DNA of 57,797 nucleotides from Microbacteriaceae bacterium (GTDB lineage: Bacteria > Actinomycetota > Actinomycetes > Actinomycetales > Microbacteriaceae): assembly GCA_947452675.1 (NCBI GenBank), contig CANGDL010000010.1:1-57797 (forward strand), written 5' to 3'. The translations under genes and the position numbers were made by a program. Under the pieces are notes generated by a model, which was not told where the DNA came from, did no database searches, and was given only the letters and a program-made list of their open reading frames with translations. How positions within the stretch are numbered: the first letter of the stretch is position 1; each line of letters starts with the position of its first letter. Of the stretch, positions 18,432 to 26,568 are shown piece after piece.

Positions 18432-19665
18432 GCGCTTCTCTAATAGGCGAGAACTTCAGGTCTGTTTCGGCAAGTTCTGCTTCAGGCTCAGAGCCCGCGA
18501 CAATTCCGCAACCCGCAAAGGCCACAACTCGGTCACCGCTGATCTGACCACCGCGAAGTGCAATCGCCCACTCGCCGTCGCCATCGGCGCCGATCCAGCC
18601 GACTGGGCCGGCATATCGCCCTCGGTCGAAAGGTTCGAGTTCACTCAAAAGCTTCTGGGCTTCTAGCCGGGGGGTGCCGGCAACGGCTGCTGTAGGGTGC
18701 AGGGCGGCAGCCAGGTCAAGAACCGAAGCGTCTTCGCGAAGCACTCCGTGAACGTCGCTGGCGAGGTGCCAGAGGTTTGGCAGTGCGAGGCTGAATGGCT
18801 TTGGGTCCGCATCCACATGTTCGCAGAATGGCCGGAGAGTTTGAACTAGAGAGTCAACGGCGAATGCGTGTTCGGTGGTGTTCTTTGCCGAAGCCGCTAG
18901 CGCCGCCGAAATGGCGGCATCAACCTCGGGGTCTGTGCCGCGCCCAGCTGTTCCGGCAAGCACTCGCGCAGAAACCTGCCCGTGTGCCACGCGCACCAAT
19001 AGTTCTGGCGATGCTCCAAACAGCCCGTCCACCGAATAAACCCAGCAGGTTGGGAATCTGGATGCCAGTTTCGCCAGGGTGGCACGAAGATCGAATCGCG
19101 CTGGCAGATCGCCAACAAGGTCACGAGCCAAAACAACCTTTTCTAGCTTGCCCTCGCCGATGGCCTCAACGGCATCCTCGACCGACTTCTTGAAGCCAGA
19201 AGCACTTTGCGACCCGGGCATAAGCGAAATTGGCGCGGATACCCCATACTCGCTTGAAGACTGCCAGAAATTGCCCGAGTCGCTTAGTGATCTTGCTTGG
19301 TCCTCGGAATCGGTTTCAACGGTTGTGAGCCAGACTCGACCATCTCTTACCCCGAGCAAAATCTTGGGCACAATAAGCGCGCTCGCCGCCGCACTGGAAT
19401 CGGCAAACGCGATGCTGCCAAAGGCAACCAAACCGGTGCCTGGAAGGTTCACCTGGTCTTCGACGACGGCGTCCGAAGCGACTTCTCGCCACTGGGTGGC
19501 CAAATCTTGGATGCGGTTAGGGCCGCGAGTTTCAAGGCGAAGCGCCTCGCCCCAGCCCACCAAGCCATCGCCGCCGCGAATGTAAGCCAAGGGATTCTGG
19601 GGTAAGTGATCGATCAGATTGAAACCACTTGCTTCGATGGAGATTGTGGAAAGGCGAAGCGACAT
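18424..19665 (-). CDS. menF: Isochorismate synthase
   Basis: A chorismate-binding enzyme converting chorismate to isochorismate for MenD. The 413-residue protein has KVVLARDLVG, the ARVLAGTAGRG region, the EHAFAVDSLV segment and ALHPTAAVAGTPR, the order found in MenF/EntC proteins. I start at ATG 19663-19665 (MSLRLSTISIE) behind a GAAAGG ribosome-binding site; an earlier ATG at 19938 would add 91 unlikely residues and run into the next divergent gene. Convergent with menD. Confidence 0.92.
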   Translation of the reverse strand: MSLRLSTISIEASGFNLIDHLPQNPLAYIRGGDGLVGWGEALRLETRGPNRIQDLATQWREVASDAVVEDQVNLPGTGLVAFGSIAFADSSAAASALIVPKILLGVRDGRVWLTTVETDSEDQARSLSDSGNFWQSSSEYGVSAPISLMPGSQSASGFKKSVEDAVEAIGEGKLEKVVLARDLVGDLPARFDLRATLAKLASRFPTCWVYSVDGLFGASPELLVRVAHGQVSARVLAGTAGRGTDPEVDAAISAALAASAKNTTEHAFAVDSLVQTLRPFCEHVDADPKPFSLALPNLWHLASDVHGVLREDASVLDLAAALHPTAAVAGTPRLEAQKLLSELEPFDRGRYAGPVGWIGADGDGEWAIALRGGQISGDRVVAFAGCGIVAGSEPEAELAETDLKFSPIREALS

Positions 19666-19790
19666 GTAGCGCCTTTCGTTGGTAACTGAGCGTTTTCTGT
19701 GAAACGCAGGGCAAGCCTGTGCAGGTGCCCTATCAATGGCTAACCTAAATGTGAACCTCAAAAATCCTAACCGCTGAAGAAAAGGTTGAA

Positions 19791-20396
19791 ATGGCATCCG
19801 TGAAGCTAGCCGCAACGGCTTTGCTAGCGTTGGCGTTTTTAACCCAGGTGTCTGTGTCGGCAATGGCTGAGGATTCTGGTTCGAATGACGACTCAACTTC
19901 GCAGTTTTCGCCCACCTCTCGGCCAACGAATCCGGCACCTTATGAACGCAAGCACCACTCTGACGGCCAAAAGCACTCTGAGGGTCAAGAGTTTCAGGTA
20001 GCTGTCCCTCCCATGGTGATTACGCCAGATGTGGATGACAAGACGAGCAAGGCAAGTATTCCGGGTTCAGTAAAACCCAAACAGTCTTTTAAGGTTTCAC
20101 CACCTAAGGGCGAAACCAATGTGTCGAAGGTAGTGCCTGACACGGCCGGCAAAGAGCAGGTAATCGAACCAAACTCGGCAGTCTTTGACCCAAACGCCAA
20201 CCAGCCAATTGAAATGCAGAACGTGCACCCGAATGGGAAGACGCCTGCAGAAGTATTTATTGAGAGTGCACAGATCGGTGTCGGCGCAATGGCCGCAGGC
20301 GCCCTAGTGCTTGGTGTCACAGCCGCAGTTCGTGGCTCTCGAGGTCGCCGCCACTCGCAAACCGATTTTCTGTATGAGGCCGAAGTTCAGGAATAA
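19791..20396 (+). CDS. Exported, membrane-anchored protein of unknown function
   Basis: A 201-residue protein with an N-terminal signal peptide (ATALLALAFLTQVSVSAMAE), a long polar, proline- and serine-rich middle with a histidine/lysine-rich stretch (ERKHHSDGQKHSEGQE), and a C-terminal hydrophobic segment (IGVGAMAAGALVLGVTAAV) followed by basic residues. That gives an extracytoplasmic domain tethered by its C-terminus, with the basic tail inside. AAAGG upstream of the ATG is a fair RBS. No family recognised. It sits alone between menF and menG. Confidence 0.75.
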   Translation: MASVKLAATALLALAFLTQVSVSAMAEDSGSNDDSTSQFSPTSRPTNPAPYERKHHSDGQKHSEGQEFQVAVPPMVITPDVDDKTSKASIPGSVKPKQSFKVSPPKGETNVSKVVPDTAGKEQVIEPNSAVFDPNANQPIEMQNVHPNGKTPAEVFIESAQIGVGAMAAGALVLGVTAAVRGSRGRRHSQTDFLYEAEVQE

Positions 20397-20447
20397 CCCC
20401 TTTACCTTCAGGGTTCTGGCTTAGGACCTCGAAGGTAGGATTAACCC

Positions 20448-21209
20448 GTGAGCAAAGCAGACCTGGCCAAAAAACCAGCAGAAGTTGCGGCCATGTTCGA
20501 TGAAGTGGCTCCGACTTATGACCTAACCAACGCACTACTGTCCTTTGGGCAAGACAGCCGTTGGCGCAAAATTGTGCGCGATGCCGTGTTCCCTGAGGCC
20601 GGGCAGAAGATCCTTGACCTTGCTGCCGGAACAGGTGCTTCGTCGGCCGCATTCACTGGCCCCGACATTAAAGTCGTTGCAGGCGATTTCTCAGAAGGAA
20701 TGTTGGCGGTGGGTCGCAAGCGCCACCCCGACATCGAGTTCGTGTTTGCTGACGCAACCAGTCTTCCATTCAAGGATGGCGAATTCGACGCGGTCACTAT
20801 CTCTTTCGGCCTTCGAAATGTTGTTGATGTAGAAAAGGCGCTCGCCGAAATGTATCGAGTGACCAAGCCTGGCGGGCGCATCGTCATTTGCGAGTTCTCA
20901 AAGGTGACTAACCCGGTCTTGGCTCCCTTCTACAACCTTTATTTGAACAAGATTTTGCCGGGATTCTCGCGCATCGCGAGCAAGACTCCGGAGGCATATT
21001 CTTACCTTTCGGAGTCAATCCTGGCTTGGCCGAACCAGCAAGAATTGGGGCTCAAGATCACCAATGCCGGCTATGAATCAGTTGCCTATCGCAATCTAAC
21101 TTTCGGCATCGTGGCAGTTCACCGCGGACTCAAGCCAAAGGCATCTGCAATTCCAGCCACAAAGAAGTCAGCCACAAAGAAGCCAGTCGCAAAGCAGGCG
21201 GCGAAGTGA
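20448..21209 (+). CDS. menG: Demethylmenaquinone methyltransferase
   Basis: A SAM-dependent UbiE/MenG methyltransferase, the last menaquinone step. The 253-residue protein has the UbiE signatures YDLTNALLSFGQD and YRVTKPGGRIVICEFSK, and the SAM-binding LDLAAGTGASS. A lysine/alanine-rich C-terminal tail of about 25 residues (ATKKSATKKPVAKQAAK) is extra to the family core. The start is GTG with TAGGAT (20436-20441) six bases upstream. Its stop overlaps the GTG of the polyprenyl synthase by four bases. Confidence 0.94.
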   Translation: MSKADLAKKPAEVAAMFDEVAPTYDLTNALLSFGQDSRWRKIVRDAVFPEAGQKILDLAAGTGASSAAFTGPDIKVVAGDFSEGMLAVGRKRHPDIEFVFADATSLPFKDGEFDAVTISFGLRNVVDVEKALAEMYRVTKPGGRIVICEFSKVTNPVLAPFYNLYLNKILPGFSRIASKTPEAYSYLSESILAWPNQQELGLKITNAGYESVAYRNLTFGIVAVHRGLKPKASAIPATKKSATKKPVAKQAAK

Positions 21210-22216
21210 GCGCGATTGCGCTGCCAAAGCAGCTTCGCAAGGTCCAAGACCGAACACTGCTAAAAGCGCTCGAGGCCGGCCTCGAAGCAGTTGAAGTTCA
21301 GCTGAAATCGGCAACAACCTATGCAGATTCGGTTGCAAAAAATCCGGCTCGTCACCTTGTCGACGCCGGGGGAAAGCGAATTCGTCCAGCTCTTGTTCTC
21401 TTGGCGGCTCAGCTCGGTGACCCAACTCGCCAAGAGGTTTATGACGCAGCTGTGGTTGTCGAATTGACTCACCTTGCAACGTTGTATCACGACGACGTCA
21501 TGGACGACGCCCCTACCCGTCGCGGCGTGCCAACTGCACAGCACGTCTGGGGGAACTCCGTTGCGATCCTCACCGGCGACCTGCTCTTCGCGCGTGCATC
21601 TCAGGTCGGCACCAACCTTGGTCAGGCTTCGCTTTCACTTCAGGCAGACACCTTTGAACGTTTATGCCTTGGTCAACTGCACGAGACCGTTGGCCCGACC
21701 GATGGTCAAGACCCAATTGCCCACTACATTCAAGTCTTGGCCGATAAAACCGGTTCGCTCATTGCGGCATCCGCTCGCCTTGGTATTTTGCTTTCGGGTG
21801 CCCCAGCCGAGTTTGAAGAACCAATGCGAGTCTTCGGCGAGAAGGTCGGCGTTGCCTTCCAGCTCATCGATGATGTGATTGACATCTCGGATGCCGGCCC
21901 GTCTGGTAAGACTCCAGGAACCGACCTTCGAGCCGGTGTCCCAACATTGCCAGTCCTGCTGCTACGCAAGGCTGCCGCTGCTGGGGACAAGTCAGCGACC
22001 GACCTACTGACACTAATTGATGGTGACCTAACCGAGGACAGTGTTCTTGCCTATGTGGTGAAGCGCCTCCGTGAACACTCGGTTGCCGAGCAGGCCTATA
22101 GCGAAGCAAAGCGCTGGGCAGACGAGGCCGTGGAGGCCATCCAAGTTCTTCCAGCCGGATCTGTGAGAACCGCACTCGAGCTGTTTGCCCAGGCCGTAGT
22201 CGACCGTCAGCAGTAA
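21206..22216 (+). CDS. Polyprenyl diphosphate synthase
   Basis: A trans-isoprenyl diphosphate synthase with both aspartate-rich motifs, YHDDVMDDAPTRR (first) and FQLIDDVIDISD (second). At 336 residues it fits long-chain (hepta- to nonaprenyl) synthases. The four-base overlap with menG strongly suggests it makes the menaquinone side chain used by MenA. The start is GTG. Chain length cannot be read from sequence by eye. Confidence 0.93.
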   Translation: MSAIALPKQLRKVQDRTLLKALEAGLEAVEVQLKSATTYADSVAKNPARHLVDAGGKRIRPALVLLAAQLGDPTRQEVYDAAVVVELTHLATLYHDDVMDDAPTRRGVPTAQHVWGNSVAILTGDLLFARASQVGTNLGQASLSLQADTFERLCLGQLHETVGPTDGQDPIAHYIQVLADKTGSLIAASARLGILLSGAPAEFEEPMRVFGEKVGVAFQLIDDVIDISDAGPSGKTPGTDLRAGVPTLPVLLLRKAAAAGDKSATDLLTLIDGDLTEDSVLAYVVKRLREHSVAEQAYSEAKRWADEAVEAIQVLPAGSVRTALELFAQAVVDRQQ

Positions 22217-22220
22217 ACCA

Positions 22221-23486
22221 ATGATGATTAACCCTGAGCGTGCCAAGTCAGTGCGGTTTGCGCTGACCCTGGTCTTTGTGCTTCAGGGCGTCATGAGCAC
22301 GATCATGATTCCGCGCATCCCAGAGCTAATCGACCAATTACAGGTTAACTTCACCGCTTGGGGAGCAATCATTGGCTTCTCCGGGTTAGGTGCCCTCGTA
22401 GGTTTGATGCTCGCCAACAAAATGATTGTGCGCTTTGGTTCCCGACGCGTCCTGCGATTCTTCGCACTTGCTTTCACCCTCGCGATTATCCCGTTGCCTT
22501 ACATTTCTAACCCGTGGCTATTTTTCGGCCTTCAGGCTGCGACGGCATTTGCGGGTGCGAGCCTAAACGTTGCGTTGAATGCCCAGGCGGTCGTCCTTCA
22601 GAAACACCTAAACCGAATCATCATTCCGAAATTCCACGGTTCGTGGAGCATCGGAGCTGCGTCATCCGCGGCGCTCAGCGCATACATGGCAAGTTTCATG
22701 CCGATGTGGTTGCAGTTCCTCATCGTTCCAATGGTGGTCGCGGCGGTGCTCTTTTGGGCAACTTCACAGGCGCTCACGGTCGACGAGATCGGTCAAGTTT
22801 CGGCTCGAAAAACGGCCAAGAATGTTCCGTTCTGGAAATCTCCGGCATTGCTTTGGATCATCTCTGTCGGATGGTTCGCCGGCGTTTTTCCGGAGGCAGC
22901 CATCATGGACTGGTCAACAGTTTTCGGCAAGAAAGTGCTGGGTCTAGATGCTGCTCTTAGTGCGGTGCCTTACACATTCTTCGTCGTCGCGATGATTATT
23001 TCTCGACTCTCTATAGCGCGCATCACAAGAAAATTCCATGTTGGTTTTGCGTCATTCTGGGGAGGTCTCTTCGGTGCCACCGCGATGGGTCTCGCCGTAA
23101 TCTTTGGCCCCGAGATTGGCAAACAAGACAAAATAGCCGGGATGTTTGTCACCGCGATTCTGTGGTTCATCGCCGGTCTGGGAATTGGCCCAATGTCGCC
23201 AACCTTGACCGCTGCCTCTGGTCAGATCAAGGGACTTTCGACCGCTCAGGGGCTTGCCCGATCTAGCCTTGTCATGTCACTGCTGATCATGGGTGCCAAA
23301 GTTGTAATGGGTGCGATTGCTCAAAACGTGAATCTAAGCGTCGCGTTCGTTTTGCCAACGGCGCTCTTCTTTATCGCCAGCATCATCTCGGGCTACTGGG
23401 CCAGGGGTGAGAGTCGTGAAAAAGCTGTCATCGAAGATGCCTTCCCGATCACTGGCTCGATCGCGATCATCCCAGCCGAAAAATAA
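22221..23486 (+). CDS. MFS transporter
   Basis: A 421-residue protein with about twelve hydrophobic segments, the loop 2-3 MFS-like basic turn (KMIVRFGSRRVLRF) and a long central cytoplasmic loop. It is similar in style to FucP/YfkF-type major facilitator transporters; the substrate is unknown. It starts five bases after the polyprenyl synthase stop, so it shares its transcript, and a rho-independent terminator follows. Confidence 0.85.
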   Translation: MMINPERAKSVRFALTLVFVLQGVMSTIMIPRIPELIDQLQVNFTAWGAIIGFSGLGALVGLMLANKMIVRFGSRRVLRFFALAFTLAIIPLPYISNPWLFFGLQAATAFAGASLNVALNAQAVVLQKHLNRIIIPKFHGSWSIGAASSAALSAYMASFMPMWLQFLIVPMVVAAVLFWATSQALTVDEIGQVSARKTAKNVPFWKSPALLWIISVGWFAGVFPEAAIMDWSTVFGKKVLGLDAALSAVPYTFFVVAMIISRLSIARITRKFHVGFASFWGGLFGATAMGLAVIFGPEIGKQDKIAGMFVTAILWFIAGLGIGPMSPTLTAASGQIKGLSTAQGLARSSLVMSLLIMGAKVVMGAIAQNVNLSVAFVLPTALFFIASIISGYWARGESREKAVIEDAFPITGSIAIIPAEK

Positions 23487-23489
23487 AAA

Positions 23490-23517
23490 AAGACCCCGCC
23501 GAAGCGAGGTCTCTTAA
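23490..23517. terminator. Rho-independent terminator
   Basis: AGACCCCGC pairs with GCGAGGTCT (one mismatch) around CGAA, between the MFS gene and the convergent yajQ. A-rich bases before and T-rich bases after permit use from both sides. Confidence 0.75.
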
Positions 23518-23526
23518 AGATATTTC

Positions 23527-24015
23527 CTATCGGAAGTTACCGAACTGGATGTCGATGTCTAGGTCTTTGCCTTTTAGCAAAGCCATGACCTCTTGCAGGT
23601 CGTCGCGAGACTTGCTCTGAACACGAAGTTCGTCACCCTGAATCTGAGACTTGACGCTCTTCGGGCCTTCCTCGCGGATGATCTTTGAAATCTTTTTTGC
23701 CTGCTCTTGGTCGATGCCATTCTTTAGTTCGCCCTCGATGCGATACTCCTTGCCCGAAGGATAAGGCTTGCCGTCGACAAAACTCTTGAGCGAGATTCCA
23801 CGCTTTACTAGCTTCGACTGGAACACATCCAGGACAGCTTTTACGCGGTCTTCGCTGGCTGCCTTCATCAGAATCTTCTCGCCGCTCCAATCGATCTCTG
23901 CGCCGACACCCTTGAAGTCGTATCGAGATTCGATTTCCTTCTGTGCCTGCATGAGAGCGTTGTTCGCCTCTTGCTTGTCTACTTTGCTTACGATGTCGAA
24001 TGTTGAATCAGCCAT
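23527..24015 (-). CDS. yajQ: YajQ family nucleotide-binding protein
   Basis: A 162-residue YajQ/DUF520 protein (N-terminal [10 protein letters not shown], then SRYDFKG and the C-terminal [17 protein letters not shown]). Family members bind nucleotides, and in some bacteria cyclic di-GMP, but the role in actinobacteria is unclear. The complement of 24023-24028 reads TAAACT, seven bases before the ATG. Convergent with the MFS gene; separated from the upstream lacI stop by two bases, so it may also be transcribed with it. Confidence 0.92.
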   Translation of the reverse strand: MADSTFDIVSKVDKQEANNALMQAQKEIESRYDFKGVGAEIDWSGEKILMKAASEDRVKAVLDVFQSKLVKRGISLKSFVDGKPYPSGKEYRIEGELKNGIDQEQAKKISKIIREEGPKSVKSQIQGDELRVQSKSRDDLQEVMALLKGKDLDIDIQFGNFR

Positions 24016-24017
24016 GG

Positions 24018-25043
24018 TTATGAGTTTACTCTGGCGGTGCTTGAGCGAACGATCAGCTCACTCGGCCAAACGGTGTTCTCATCAACGTTCACGTGGCTTC
24101 CCAGTTCAGGGTCGCTGAGTAGCTCAAGGATGGTCTTAACGGCGAAAGTCGCCTGATCGCTGACGGTCTGTGTGATGGTGGTGATTCCGAAGAATTCAGC
24201 CAGGTCATGGTCGTCGATGCCGATCATCGAAACATCTTGCGGAACTCTAAGTCCAAGGTCTTTCGCGGCAAGGATGGCGCCGATGGCCATTTCATCCGAG
24301 TTGCAGAACAGGGCCGTTGGCGCATTGCGCGGGTCGCCGAGCAGTTGTTTGGCAAGCTTATAGCCGCTCTGAATCGTGTAATCACCCATCAACTGCCAGG
24401 CCTTCTTTGATTCTAGGCCGGCGCTCTTGAGCGCATCTAGGTAGCCGGCACGTCGAAGTCCAGGTTGGTTGAACTCCCAGTTGGTGAAAACTTCACCACT
24501 GATATTGGCGATCCTGGTGTGCCCCAGCGAAATAAGGTGTTCGGTGGCAAGTTTTCCCGCTGCAAAGTCGTCCATTTCGATGGTTCTTGCACCAGGGATG
24601 ATTCCACCGATTCCGACGATTGGCTTGCCGAGTCGGTCCAGTGCCAAAATCTCGTCTTGGGTTGGCTGGATGGCAACGGCGAGCACGGCGTCGACTCGCC
24701 CGCGCATCAGGAATTCCTGAAAAACTTGCGTACGGTGATTCTCGCCACCGCGCAAATTGTAAAGAGTTAGGTCATAACCCTGTGAAATCAGCTCTTTTTC
24801 TGCCGCTTCGAGGATTGTGCTGAAAAACCAGCGGTCAACCTGAGGCATGACAACCCCGATGTTGCGGTTTCTTCCAGTCGCTAGTGTGTAAGCGCTGTGT
24901 GATACGACATAACCGAGCTCTGCCGCTGCAGCCTCAACAGCCGCGCGGGCCTTGGCAGACACGTGGTCTTTGCCGCTGAGCGCGCGCGAGACGGTTGCAG
25001 TTGAAACTCCCGCAAGTTTTGCAACATCTTCGATGCCAGCCAT
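24018..25043 (-). CDS. LacI family transcriptional regulator
   Basis: A 341-residue LacI/GalR regulator: N-terminal HTH ([18 protein letters not shown]) with the hinge helix, then a periplasmic-binding-protein-like sugar domain. The target sugar is unknown and no obvious sugar operon adjoins it. A perfect inverted repeat at 25071-25085 overlaps its likely -10 box, pointing to autoregulation. An SD-like CAGGAA precedes the ATG. Immediately upstream lies tRNA-Tyr and the inserted element. Confidence 0.92.
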   Translation of the reverse strand: MAGIEDVAKLAGVSTATVSRALSGKDHVSAKARAAVEAAAAELGYVVSHSAYTLATGRNRNIGVVMPQVDRWFFSTILEAAEKELISQGYDLTLYNLRGGENHRTQVFQEFLMRGRVDAVLAVAIQPTQDEILALDRLGKPIVGIGGIIPGARTIEMDDFAAGKLATEHLISLGHTRIANISGEVFTNWEFNQPGLRRAGYLDALKSAGLESKKAWQLMGDYTIQSGYKLAKQLLGDPRNAPTALFCNSDEMAIGAILAAKDLGLRVPQDVSMIGIDDHDLAEFFGITTITQTVSDQATFAVKTILELLSDPELGSHVNVDENTVWPSELIVRSSTARVNS

Positions 25044-25070
25044 GTAATTTCCTGAAATTCGGCGGATAAA

Positions 25071-25085
25071 TGTAAAGCGTTTACA
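25071..25085. promoter_or_regulatory. LacI-type operator upstream of lacI
   Basis: TGTAAAGCGTTTACA is a 15-bp inverted repeat with a CG-containing centre, the form of LacI/GalR operators. It overlaps the coding-strand TACATT (complement of 25069-25074), a fair -10 for the lacI gene. Autoregulation is inferred. Confidence 0.65.
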
Positions 25086-25184
25086 ATTTAGTCGATTTTG
25101 CGCCGATTACCCATCCGAGATTTATTCGGCTAAACTTATCAAGCACGTTCGACCAGTTGATTACAGGTGGCCGAGGGTGCATCT

Positions 25185-25266
25185 GGCTAGTTACCCAAGC
25201 GGCCAAAGGGATCTGACTGTAAATCAGCCGGCTCAGCCTTCGGGGGTTCGAATCCCTCACTAGCCA
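25185..25266 (+). tRNA. tRNA-Tyr (anticodon GTA)
   Basis: A type II tRNA of 82 bases: acceptor GGCTAGT pairs with ACTAGCC (25259-25265), discriminator A; anticodon loop CTGTAAA with GTA at 25219-25221; a long variable arm; T-loop GGTTCGAATCC. CCA is not encoded. The 3' half from the anticodon loop onward is repeated at 30065-30117, showing that this gene is an integration site. The half downstream of the crossover presumably came with the element and restored the gene. Confidence 0.97.
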
Positions 25267-25268
25267 CA
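25216..25268 (+). repeat. attL: 53-bp direct repeat, copy 1 (inside tRNA-Tyr)
   Basis: The sequence from ACTGTAAATC in the anticodon arm to TAGCCACA just past the tRNA end is identical over 53 bases to 30065-30117 (offset 4,849). It is the left boundary of the inserted element, with crossover most likely in the anticodon loop. Confidence 0.92.
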
Positions 25269-25270
25269 TT

Positions 25271-25310
25271 AGAAAAGCACCCACCGATTGGTGGGTGCTT
25301 TTCTATTGCT
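25271..25310. terminator. Rho-independent terminator after tRNA-Tyr
   Basis: AGAAAAGCACCCACC and GGTGGGTGCTTTTCT form a perfect 15-bp stem (25271-25304) with a GATT loop. It belongs to the element side of the junction; the original chromosomal terminator appears to be the one at 30123-30156. Confidence 0.88.
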
Positions 25311-25401
25311 TTGTAAGCCCTAGCGCAATTGAAAAACTCGCTAGTGCCTTTTCGCCGCCTAAACAAGAGTGTGGTGAACGCGTTCAGCCGGCGATGCCTC
25401 A

Positions 25402-25863
25402 CTATTTACTTGTGGCGTTTGAAGGTAGGACCACAAATTCACCAATGATCTTCGAGCCGTCAAGATCGTAAACCTTTACAGCTGTGGCTCGATCCTTGTG
25501 CGAGGCTTGCCATTTCAGGGCATCGTTAGGTGACTTAAACGTAGCAATGGCAGATTCACCAGTCGCTTCATCGAGGTCTGACTTGTATGCGTAACCTTCT
25601 TTTCCATTAGTCGCTAGCACTTGGATGAGATCTGGCTCAGCCGAAGAACTTGGTGCATCGGCCGCCGACCCGTACGAGAGGCCCTTTGCGTTTTTTTGAT
25701 AGTTTGGTGCAGGCATAGCGGGTGCCTGTTGGCCGTCACTCGCTGCTACACCCCACGGGGCCTGGAAAATGCCGACGCCAGCAAATGCTGTTCCGGTCAC
25801 CAGCCCACCTGTTAGGGCTACCGCTGATGCGACTGTCAATGCAACTTTGTGCTTGGTTTTCAT
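25402..25863 (-). CDS. Secreted protein of unknown function (element cargo)
   Basis: 153 residues from ATG 25861-25863, which has a good AGGAG ribosome-binding site (a longer reading from 26013 overlaps the neighbour and lacks one). It has a signal peptide (KVALTVASAVALTGGLVTGTAFA), a serine/alanine/proline-rich linker, and a compact C-terminal region ending GEFVVLPSNATSK. There are no cysteines in the mature part. No family recognised. It lies 16 bases behind the other secreted gene on the same strand, so the two are one unit divergent from the HTH+TPR regulator. Confidence 0.7.
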   Translation of the reverse strand: MKTKHKVALTVASAVALTGGLVTGTAFAGVGIFQAPWGVAASDGQQAPAMPAPNYQKNAKGLSYGSAADAPSSSAEPDLIQVLATNGKEGYAYKSDLDEATGESAIATFKSPNDALKWQASHKDRATAVKVYDLDGSKIIGEFVVLPSNATSK

Positions 25864-25879
25864 GTCAACTCCTATTTGC

Positions 25880-26320
25880 TTAAGACGTCTGGTTTGGGCT
25901 ACGGAATGTGTAATACGGGGTGTAACTGCTGCCGGTCCACGAGTAGGTGACGCCGTAGCTGTTCCATGTTCCAGTTCCGGTTCGTACGGTAGGCACCGAA
26001 ATTGAGGTGGCATTCACAGATGTGTAGGAGGTTTGGCTCTCCTGGATTAGCGTGCCCGCAGCATTGAAAAGTCGACCTCGTGCTCCCATCCATCCAGCGG
26101 CAACTGACCCCGAGGTCGAATTGATCTGCGATACCGCAGAGATGTTTCCAGGTGACGTAATGATGTAGGCCTGGTTCGAGTAGTTGATGCCTGATACCGT
26201 GAAAACGCCGACTGTGCTGTACGCAGTCCCTGCAAAGGCTGGCGCTACAGCACCTACTGATGCTCCCAGCAAAGAAGTGCCAACGAGCATTAGAGCGAGT
26301 TTCTGTTTTGTAGATTTCAT
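25880..26320 (-). CDS. Small secreted protein (element cargo)
   Basis: 146 residues: a signal peptide (LALMLVGTSLLGASVGAVAP, then AFA cleavage) and a mature part of about 115 residues rich in Ser, Thr, Tyr and Gly, with GWMGARGRLFNAAGTLIQES and a C-terminal YGVTYSWTGSSYTPYYTFRS segment. It resembles small exported actinobacterial proteins of unknown role; a toxin or signal precursor is possible but unproven. The ATG has an AGGAG-like RBS upstream. It is first in the two-gene minus-strand unit facing the regulator. Confidence 0.72.
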   Translation of the reverse strand: MKSTKQKLALMLVGTSLLGASVGAVAPAFAGTAYSTVGVFTVSGINYSNQAYIITSPGNISAVSQINSTSGSVAAGWMGARGRLFNAAGTLIQESQTSYTSVNATSISVPTVRTGTGTWNSYGVTYSWTGSSYTPYYTFRSPNQTS

Positions 26321-26568
26321 GTATTTCTCCTAACTATTGGATATTGCGTTGATAAAGAGTGCGATTTAGTGGCCGCTAAGTAGCCGCGTCCTTATGTTGC
26401 TGAGCAACAGTGAATAGGCCCACTTGAAGCAGAGGGTGTCCTACCGCTTACGAGTGCAATAAAGAGATTCAGAAAAATTGACATGTTATTCACCCCCCCC
26501 CGAAAGATCTTCATGTTCAAGAGTGTGGTGCTGTTTGTAAATATTGTCAAATATTGTAAAATATAGTC
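26321..26568. promoter_or_regulatory. Divergent intergenic region with triple 10-bp repeat
   Basis: This 248-base region separates the secreted-protein unit from the regulator. AAATATTGTC, AAATATTGTA and AAATATAGTC stand head to tail at 26539-26568 and end exactly at the regulator ATG. TAAAAT at 26557-26562 is six bases before that ATG and TTTGTA at 26534-26539 is 17 bases further up, forming a possible leaderless promoter overlapped by the repeats. A run of nine C lies at 26493-26501. Confidence 0.55.

Noticed and set aside
24018-25043. Assigning the LacI gene at 24 kb to the inserted element or the glucan locus
   Set aside because: It lies outside the att repeats, and its own palindrome TGTAAAGCGTTTACA differs from the glucan operators.
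25081-25284. Open frame across tRNA-Tyr on the minus strand
   Set aside because: It is antisense to a clear tRNA and has no coding features.
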